Positions 55,896 to 64,000 of a stretch of DNA of 64,000 nucleotides are shown in pieces. The DNA comes from Saposhnikovia divaricata (taxonomy: Eukaryota; Streptophyta; Magnoliopsida; Apiales; Apiaceae): assembly GCA_036435485.1 (NCBI GenBank), contig CM071597.1:10595881-10659880 (forward strand), written 5' to 3'. The notes beneath the pieces are model-generated. The model was given only the letters and a program-made list of their open reading frames with translations. It had not been told where the DNA came from and did not search any database. Each line of letters begins with the position of its first letter. Position 1 is the stretch's first letter. Both the position numbers and the translations under genes were made by a program.

Positions 55896-56039
55896 GAGCT
55901 CTTTAATACTCGAGTAATTAAGTCTGAGGGGACTTAGTCCTAGTGACCTAAGGCTTTTATAGTCTGGGATCCACTGACCCAACACTCGTTACATGGGTAT
56001 TATTGTATAAGCCTTTTGGGGTCTCATTCATTGCACGGT
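55896..56039 (+). other. Conserved non-coding block, element 3 copy
   Basis: Aligns with 15627-15772 and inverted 19979-20126; preceded by an A/G-rich tract at about 55795-55860. Confidence 0.88.
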
Positions 56040-56577
56040 TAAATAAGCATGAGTATTGTATATAGTATTATGTGTCATAGTAATAAAGCATGAGTTTCTG
56101 TCTACCTTGGATAAGGGTGGAGGTGTTCCTAGGCTATGAAGTGTCTGCAATCTATTCTAGTTATAAACCTGTGATTGTCCTGACTGAAAGCATGTATGAT
56201 TTTTGACCTAGTTTTGGGAGTATTTCTGATGAGCATCGCACACACGCACGTTTCTGTTCATGTATTGTTAGTATACGGGGACTTAGTCGAGCTCTATTTG
56301 GATTTATTGCATTCTTTGAGATATTTGCTTGTTAGTTGGTTTTGGTGAGTTTAAAAGGGATCCTTGCATTTTTCATGTAGTTGCATACATATAGTTAGTT
56401 GCATTGTTAGTTACATTATAGATCGGATTTTGTGGGTACATTCTCTATAGGCCCTCACGAGACCTTACTCGTCCACTAGAGCTGCCTAGGGGTTTAAAGG
56501 GCTTGTTGCATATGCCAAATGCAACCGTGATCACCTACGGAAGTGGTACTAGTTAATTGTAAATAATTTGTCTGTTT

Positions 56578-56614
56578 ATGCTTGAGGACAAGCATCGGTT
56601 TAAGTTCGGGGGTG
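56578..56614 (+). other. Element 3 polypurine tract with hairpin
   Basis: ATGCTTG-AGGA-CAAGCAT (56578-56595) and then AAGTTCGGGGGTG just before the 3' LTR. Confidence 0.8.
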
Positions 56615-58025
56615 TGATGAGTAGATATTTTATTCACTTAAAGCGTTTCCATTTGGCTTAAAACGAATGTTTGTACTCGAGTTGTGGTATTTTTGATCTC
56701 TTTTAAGGGTACTGTGCAGGAATATTAATCACAGGTGTTAAAGGAATGAAGCGGAGCAATCGGAGCGCAAATCGGAGTTATAATGAAGAAAAGGGAAAAA
56801 ATCCAGTTTGCTGAACAGAAGGCACGGCGCGGCAGCGCCGTGTTTGAGCTTGATTATGGCGCGGCAGCGCTGGGAGCATCGAGGTGGCGCGGCAGCGCTG
56901 GTTTCATACACAGGAGTGGCGCGGCAGCGCCGGTTGTTCTGACGGGAAATTCCTGATTTGCTGATTTTTCGAGATAAAGTAAAAAATAAAATTCCTTTCG
57001 AACTACTTGCACCTGGAGGCCTATATAAAGGAAGAAAAAACCCTAGAATAGAGGGGAGAGACCACGTATTTTATTTACGGAGATTTGAATCACGGAGAAG
57101 CGAGGAAGAAGATAGTTTTTCAATTTATTCTTGTATTCTTTCTAGTTTGTGGATGCTTGGTTTTGGTGTATTCTTTAGAACCCTTAATATTTATCTCAGT
57201 TATTATTCGTTTTCTTCTATCATGTTTACATTGGAACCCATGGTGACGATTAGTTTGATTATGAACTAATTCGTTGTCATGGGGTTTTAGCGGATTTATT
57301 CATGAAATCTATTTGTTAAATCTTCTCGATGCTATAGTATGATTGATGTGATATCCTATCATGGTTGATTTAATTCGTTATAGGAGAGTAGCTAACTCCT
57401 GTAATTGTGTGTTAATTTTTATTGAAGCGAAAGTGGATATAAGAGTTTAGAACTTGCCATGCTAGCATAGGTTTATGCGTGAGAATATCATTCATAATTA
57501 GTGTCGTAACTCTAACCGTTTTATGACGACTATGTGATCAATTGAATGCTTGTACTTCAACCAATATGTTTCAATCTTTATACACATATGAAGATTAGGC
57601 TTAATTGGGAGACTAAGTGATTTCTATCTTTATTGTGGATGTTATTTAGGATGGTATTTGTATAACGAAGGTTGACTTATATCAGTTTTGTGTATTCGAT
57701 CAGGTATTAACAAATCACATGAAAAGGCTGGAGAAGTGGAGACTATAGATGGATTGTTTAATGAAGTTAAAATCTCATGTTTTATTTGCATAAGTAATTC
57801 GACATAATTCTTAGTTCAAGTAGTTGATAATTAGTTATAAATCTTAGAGTAAGTGTAGTGATAAACAAAAATCCAATTGTTAATTTGTCGTAGCATCGAA
57901 TAATAATCATACATCGGTGAGTGAATTAACTAGACAATACAACGAGTCCCTTTAAGAACGAATCTTATTTGCTATCTATATTACTTGAGATCACGTGCAC
58001 TTGCGTGTTGAGTTTGGTCGTAACA
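56615..58025 (+). repeat. Element 3 3' LTR
   Basis: 1411 bp, TG...CA, matching the 5' LTR with few substitutions and small indels. All four GC hairpin units are present (56823-56931). Followed by the CTGAA target duplication. Confidence 0.95.
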
Positions 58026-58408
58026 CTGAACAAATGTTGTAAAGCAAGAATGAGCAACTATGGTGCTCAGCAAGTTCTCTCTTTGCTCGGTACATAATAT
58101 AATAAGATATACCGAAAGAAATACTCGAAATTTAACAAATAGTGGAGATATCAGAAATCTGACATTTGACTCAAGACTCGTCTCGAAAATAGAATACTCG
58201 AAAAGACTTATTTAGTGAAAACTCTGATGACTCATGATAAGTGAATAAACTGGTCTTCCATCCTCTCGGTATCTCGGTGGGGCGATCGACTATCCGATCG
58301 GGAATACCGTCCTCCAATGACACCGCACTTCGCCCGATCACGGCTACAATACGATATCAACGAATATAATATATAGTATGAATGCTAGCATCATAAAGGG
58401 GTTATTAT
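58026..58408 (-). mobile_element. Chromovirus-like LTR, part 2
   Basis: Continuation of 46331-46657 after element 3, up to the copia solo LTR. No gene. Confidence 0.5.
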
Positions 58409-59952
58409 TGAAGGGTTTCGAGTATCAAATGTAGCGGAAAAATTAAAACAAAACCAATAATTATCGAAACCCTACGCAGTATCCACGCAAAAACATGATA
58501 TTTAATTCGGAGATTGATGATTTACCTTAAAGAAGCTTTAATAACGGATGAACATCACAGATCCTAGCTACTTGAATCACCACGCATCCCGCTCTCATGA
58601 TCTACGCTCTACCGGTATCCACACGAATGCTTGATCTTTGAAGGAGCGATGTACTAGCATCCGGAAACTGATTTCTCTCCATCTCCATCTTCTCTCTCAA
58701 ACAGCTAGGGTTTTCTCTAAAAAGTCTAACCCTAATTTGAGACTTTAAGATGTTTATATAGAGAGATAAATCAGTATTTCATGGCCCAATCATATTGGCC
58801 TTTTACTCAAATTCAAATTCTTAATTAAATAATTAATTAAGTCACACTTAATTAATATTCTAATATAATTTGAATTCTAATAATTAGTAAATTTGAATAC
58901 CTATTTAATTAATTAATTAAGTCTAACTTAATTAATATCATAAATAAATTCAAATTAATATTTAATTTAAATTCATAATTTAAATCAATTCTCCTTCAAG
59001 CATTCTTAGTGTGTGACCCTGTAGGTTATCATTACGTTGGCAATAATTTTATTATTCAATATAAAATTATAAACAATGAGCGGCATCTAGTAATACATCC
59101 TTGCTACCCAAGTAATAATAATAAATCGGTGATTCGATTAAACCTTTCGTGACTAATGTTCCTATGTAATATAATCCCTTTAACCAAATATTATAGATTA
59201 AACTAGAGGCATGTTGTTAGTCATCCTCTTCAACATTTAATCCGGGTTTCCTTGATCAATGAGTAGACTATCAAAAACAAATCAATATTTGAGCATGGCC
59301 ATGCATTTCATAGTCTCACTCAATCAAGAGGCCAACAATATCTCTCCTAATTATAGAAGGGTTAAATCCTTTATCTATCATTCATATTTCTCATACGACT
59401 CATAATATACCCGATGTCCACTTTTATCATCACCCGGTCAAAGATAACTTTTAATGTAGTCAAAGTATATTAATCCTCATATAGAAATATAATGATCTCA
59501 AGTCAGAGGATCATTACACCATTATCACTGTGAGACTTTCTTATGACTTTATTAAACATGAAGAATCTCACTGTGGGTCTATCCAGTGCCATGTAGTATT
59601 TTAGATACACCTATGTTCTTGACTTTAGTATCACTATACCTATGACCAATGAGATGTGGTCATCAGTCAACAAACATACTAATCTTTATGCATTATTATT
59701 GTCCCATAATAACAATGCTCGATTAGGGATATTTTAGGAATATAAACACTATTCATATAATCTCATTTTTAAGTCATATACTTAAAGATATAGAATACGT
59801 ATTATATATTTCAAGGACATTTATTATTCTAACATTTATATCGCAGTAAATTAAGACATAATAAATTAATAATCAATTGAACATAATTATTAATTAACAA
59901 AAAGTATTTCCTAAAAGCACAATCACATTGTCTCTAGGGCACAACACTAACA
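58409..59952 (-). mobile_element. Copia-type solo LTR
   Basis: On the minus strand it begins TGTTAGTGTTGTGCCCTAGA and ends CGAAACCCTTCA. It is flanked by a perfect 5-bp target duplication ATTAT (58404-58408, 59953-59957). No internal sequence, so LTR-LTR recombination removed the body. The start phrase is familiar from plant Ty1/copia LTRs. Confidence 0.88.
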
Positions 59953-59957
59953 ATTAT

Positions 59958-61152
59958 ATCAACCCTGGCATCATAGTGCCTAAAATATTCTCGTGTCCTC
60001 ATGACGGTACACGAGTCTCTCTTTCTCTATAATGGGCCTCTTTCCCAAAACTGACCAGTAGAATACAGAATTCCCGAACATTTAATGAACTGATAATTTG
60101 AGATAAACTTCACAGGAAAATATTTGCTTGATCTGGTGGACTGCCAATTTTACTCGAATATGCCATCAATCCGAACAATGGATCGATGTAACTCTCAATA
60201 AACATACTTTACTTGGTTGACATGAACAAAATGCCAACCCATGACAAAAAAAGGTAACTATCTCGAGATAATGAGAATAGTCTTAAAATCAAGTAATTGG
60301 GAGTCGTACTGGACAAATAGTAGTTCTCGAATATTTGTAATACTCAGAATTGATGAACGTTAAATGGAATGCTTTTCACTGGACCAATGAGTAACTACTC
60401 TAACGATCATAATTTTGTATCGCTTAATTTTTGATTCGAAAGATGAACCAACTGAAAGGTAATCAATAATTATTGTCGAATTTGTACAATAAATTCGACT
60501 GAAAAGAATGAATTTAACTATCTCGAACGAATGAAATTAGTTTCACTGAATCAAAATAATAGTTGTCTCAAATTAATGAGATCGATCCGATAGCAACGAA
60601 TTTGTTTCTACGCTTATAGGGAGTATAATTCGCAAGTAAACTAAATTAACAGTATCGTAATATTAAACTAGAAATAATGCTCAAAAGAAATTATTGCATT
60701 ATAAGGACAACAGATAAATCTCATAATTGATAGCTCGAAAATAATTATGGAATGAAATATTACGAACAGAAATAAAAAATTTCCGAGAGTTAGGGTAGGA
60801 ATGAACTTGCCTCTGTCTTGACGATAAATGCTACCAAATAAATAAAAGAGTTACCCGCGAGCAAGATTCTCAAGTCTCAGAAAGAATTTCTATAATTAAT
60901 TATCAAAATGATTTTAGTACTTGGGTAAGCATTAAATCACGAAGTGTCAAAATAATTCAATTATCATGTCATTGATAATCCAAAAATTCTCGAACAAATA
61001 ATTGGGAATATTCTCGTAAGTTTAAAATCTCATTAATGCCTTATTCGTAAAGTAAAATAAATTAAATGGAGGCTATAATTGATTTTCCTATTAATTTTAA
61101 TAAATCGGGTTTAGGGTATCGCGATATCCGAAATAAGATTAAACATGAAAGT
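59958..61152 (-). mobile_element. Chromovirus-like LTR, part 3, and unassigned DNA
   Basis: Continuation of the interrupted LTR; rich in TCGAA- and AATAA-type phrases, no open frames of note. The 5' end of the LTR could not be placed. Confidence 0.45.
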
Positions 61153-61781
61153 TGTTAGGAATAAATTCATGAGTTGTGATGTGTAGAATAGAATATCATT
61201 ACACTTTTTGTAATACCCTGATCTTATAAAGGGTTTAGCATTTGATTAAGGAGATATTAGTTATCCAAGAACTGCAGAACTGTGAATAGTGCTCGATCAG
61301 AGACTGGAGTCACGGACTATGAGTTCTCAGGGACTATGACAAACTCTGACTGTATCGAAGCTGCAAAATTGGAAAGTGCTATACTTTAGGATCTTGTATT
61401 CAGAAGATGGAAAGAAGTCTGCATGAAGAAAAGAGTCAAAGCATTGTTGGAAACTAACAACTGGACGGCAGAAGATTACCATGTATAGATTGTTCTTTCT
61501 GTTATTAGTTGATAGGAAGCATTATAAATACTCTCTCTATATCATTGTATTATGAGTGAGATTTGTGATCATCGTGAGTATACGAGAGAACAAACAGAGA
61601 GAGATTTGTATTAAGAGCAGCTGCTAAAGGTATTGTACACCTTTGGTAGATTTTGTATTTGATCTTATTAATACAAACAGTTTGATTTATTCGTTTGTTC
61701 TTGTTTATTTATTCGAGCAAAAATCAGACACGATTACTTAACTTGTATTCAACCCCCTTCTACAAGTTATTCGAGTTAACA
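61153..61781 (+). repeat. SIRE-like 5' LTR
   Basis: 629 bp, TGTTAGG...GTTAACA, with inverted TGTTA/TAACA ends and a TATAAATA box at 61523-61530. The right end adjoins the primer site. The left end is inferred from the terminal motif. Confidence 0.72.
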
Positions 61782-61800
61782 ATTAGTATCAGAGCAGGTT
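61782..61800 (+). other. SIRE-like primer binding site (tRNA-iMet)
   Basis: ATTAGTATCAGAGCAGGTT; TATCAGAGC is the core complementary to initiator tRNA-Met. Confidence 0.8.
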
Positions 61801-61830
61801 GATTTCGAATAATCATAAAGATCTGCAATC

Positions 61831-63681
61831 ATGTCTGCTTACAAGGATGGTAATACTAAGATCCATATGCTCAAGAGAAACGAGTATACTCTCTGGGAAG
61901 TGAATATGCTGCATCACCTGGAAGCAACAGACCCTGATTATCTTGATAGGATAAGAGATGGACCTTTTGTTCCGACAAAGGTTGTTGGTCAAACAACTGT
62001 CGAAGGAAAAGTTGTTCCAGAACATACGACAGAGAAGCCTAAATCTGAATGGTCAGATAAGGACAAGGAGAATGTTCTTTAGGATGCTAAAGTGAGAAAC
62101 ATATTGTTCAACAGTCTGGATTCTGTTATCACTAACTATGTTCTCTCTTGTAAGACTGCTAAAGAGATATGGGACAATCTGAAGGTTCATTGTGAAGGAA
62201 CTAAACCTGTCAGGAAGAATATGAGGACACTTCTCATACAACATTATGAATATTTTGAATCCAAGTCTGGTGAGTCACTTACTGATACCTTTGATAGGTT
62301 TACAAAACTCATCAATGAGATGGCCATGCATGGTAAATATTATGACTTGGAAGATATGAATACTAAGTTCATGAAAGCCGTGCCTGATTTCTACAATGAG
62401 AAGATATCTGTAATTGAAGAAGCTAATGATCTGGATAAAATATCATTAGAGGCAGTTTATGAAAAACTTAGGGCTTATGAACTTGACAGGCAACAGAAGA
62501 AGAGCAGGAGTGAAGGAAAGATGAAAACTGTTGCACTTACTGCTCAATCTGAATCAAAGAAGCTTCGAGAAGAACAGAATATTGAGCCTACTGTAAAGGA
62601 CTCAAGGAAGAAGAAAAGCAAAGAAAGTTCTGAGTCAGAGACTACTGATATACACTCTGACAATAGTGATTCTGAATCAGAGATGCAAGAACTCTTTGCT
62701 ATGTTTGCTAAAGCTTTCAAGAAAGGAAGATTCAACAGGAGAAGATTTAGCAAAAGACCTTTTCAAAAGAAAGAGGAGAAGAAGAGTGAGAAGGGCAAAA
62801 GTACAATTATCAAGCTTGACAAGGCAAAGATCAAGTGCTTTAATTGCAGCAAGCTTGGACACTTTGCTAGTGAGTGTAAGAAGCCTAAGAATTCAGGGAA
62901 GGGTAATGCACTCCTGGTCACACATAAGGATTGGGCAGATTCCAGTGACTCTGAAGATGAATTGGATTATGATAACTTTTCTTTGATGGCAAATTCTTCA
63001 GAGAAATCTGGATCTCCAAAGAAAACTTCTCCATCTTTTGTTAAGGTATCACTCCACTCTCTTGATTCATTTGATAGCTTAGATTCTGATGATATTAGAT
63101 TTATCCATGCCGAGTTTAAGAATCTTATGACTAATTTCAGAATTCTTACTAGTGAAAGAGATGATCTTAAGGTTAAGAATGATGAATTAGTTGATAGAAA
63201 TAATATTCTTGAATCAGAGTTAATTCAAATGGAACATTATAGGTTAAGTTCTGATAAAGCTAAGCATGATTATAGTGTTATTCTTGAGGCTTATTATTAT
63301 TTCAGAAAAGAACTAGAGGAAGAGAGAGATATGATGAAAACCATTAACAATTCTGGTAAAAAGACTCAAGAAATCGTTGAAAGTCAAATTCTTGGTAAAG
63401 TTAATGGTTTAGGTTTTAATAAGGCTAGGAAAGAAAATAGTGTAGCTATTGTCAATGATAATAGTAAATTAGAAGCTAGCACATCTAAATCTGAAAGTAA
63501 GAAGATTGTTTTTGAACCTAATCATGTTAAATTTGTTGATTCAAATGGTACCCCTGTTGTACACAAGAGAATTAACAATAGTAATTCAGATGAGAAAGTG
63601 TTAGAGAAACCTAAGAATGTCAACATTGGTTTTCTGTCTAAGTCTCAGTTGAAACAGACTAGATGGTCTTTTAGAGTCTAG
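61831..63681 (+). pseudogene. Copia gag with one internal stop
   Basis: ATG 61831 (MSAYKDGNTKIHMLKRNEYT) leads into the copia Gag core. A TAG at 62080-62082 interrupts it; the same frame then runs from 62083 to TAG 63679-63681. Landmarks: YVLSCKTAKEIWDNLKVHCE and SLTDTFDRFTKLINEMAMHG (UBN2/retrotran-gag type), a Ser/Glu/Lys-rich linker, a zinc knuckle CFNCSKLGHFASEC (C-x2-C-x4-H-x4-C), and a long charged coiled-coil-like tail. The stop sits where a Gln before DAKVRNILFNSL would be expected. Confidence 0.85.
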
Positions 63682-64000
63682 CAAGATCAAGAGAAACATG
63701 AATGGAAAAGAAGGTATTAACAAAGAAAATAATTATAAGAATGTACCTGATGCACCTAGGAAGAAATGATATAAGTGAGGAAATCATAATCATTTGGCCC
63801 TAGACTGCAATCAAAATCCTTCTTGGAAAACTGAGTCTAGATTTCCCAAGACTCAGAAAATTCAATACCAACCACAGAAAGCTTGTTTTCATTGTGGTAG
63901 TTTACTTCATTCCATTTATATGTGTAGAGAATATCATGAACTGTATTATGACTATTATTCTCTGAAATCTGAAACTGCTAGTCACAAACAGTTTGTAAAA
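63682..64000 (+). pseudogene. Gag continuation, frameshifted, second knuckle region
   Basis: A different frame continues with NVPDAPRKK, then two TGA codons at the positions expected for the first two Cys of a knuckle (remaining GNHNHLALDC), and later CFHCGSLLHSIYMC, another C-x2-C-x4-H-x4-C. So the Gag-Pol frame is broken at least three times here. The sequence leaves the window before protease. Confidence 0.6.

Larger units (their letters stand above)
46658..58025 (+). mobile_element. Element 3: near-complete Athila-like retrotransposon
   Basis: LTRs 46658-48071 and 56615-58025 (1414 and 1411 bp) differ little. Perfect target duplication CTGAA (46653-46657, 58026-58030). Order: LTR, tRNA-Asp primer site, gag with knuckle, protease, reverse transcriptase, RNase H, integrase, a GC-hairpin spacer, ORF3, non-coding modules, polypurine tract, LTR. 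This is the Athila plan within Ty3/gypsy. Several stops and frameshifts make it defective, though recent by LTR similarity. Confidence 0.95.
61153..64000 (+). mobile_element. SIRE-like Ty1/copia element, 5' part
   Basis: 5' LTR, tRNA-Met primer site and a long gag, cut by the window end. Pol is not in view. The long Gag with several knuckles suggests the SIRE/Maximus lineage (moderate confidence). Confidence 0.8.

Overview
The window is nuclear DNA of a flowering plant, most likely a eudicot with a large repeat-rich genome. It is AT-rich, carries spliced genes with GT-AG introns, and most of its length is LTR retrotransposons nested in one another. No bacterial or organellar genes are visible. 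The species cannot be named from the sequence.

Host genes: a plant B3-type DNA-binding protein gene occurs twice, in two direct copies about 36.6 kb apart, inside a ~6 kb segmental duplication (copy A about 820-6768, copy B about 37390-43401). Each copy has a basic exon, a B3 exon, a short linker exon and a long helical C-terminal exon. The B3 exon is almost identical between copies, while the C-terminal exon has many replacement changes.

Region by region: (1) 1-826, the end of an Athila-like LTR, fused to copy A through a short shared motif. (2) 6769-10648, a truncated chromovirus-like LTR with a 43-bp minisatellite. (3) 10649-17839, element 1, a non-autonomous Athila-like element with target site duplication (TSD) GAACT and one Gag-like ORF. 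(4) 17927-25611, element 2, an Athila-like element on the minus strand that keeps gag-protease but has lost reverse transcriptase and integrase. (5) 25612-26660, chromovirus remnants including a decayed RNase H. (6) 27000-37390, a mosaic of short LTR-like pieces, minisatellites, a ~1 kb inverted repeat, a run of (TA)n-flanked elements resembling rice Micron, and a Mutator-like or hAT-like remnant. (7) 37390-43401, gene copy B. (8) 43476-46330, another (TA)-bordered palindromic element, Tat-like LTR remains and a miniature copia element (TSD ATTTG). (9) 46331-61152, a chromovirus-like LTR interrupted by element 3 (46658-58025, TSD CTGAA), the most complete Athila-like element, and by a copia solo LTR (58409-59952, TSD ATTAT). 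(10) 61153-64000, the 5' part of a SIRE-like copia element that runs off the window.

How the parts relate: elements 1, 2 and 3 share a primer binding site complementary to tRNA-Asp, LTRs starting TGATAAG or TGATGAG, a ~145-bp conserved non-coding block, and paired hairpin plus G-tract modules whose stems change in compensating fashion. Elements 1 and 2 lack pol and could only have moved with enzymes from a relative such as element 3. Element 3 now carries several nonsense changes and frameshifts, so no element in the window looks autonomous today. The shared non-coding architecture is the best candidate here for an undescribed cis-acting system.
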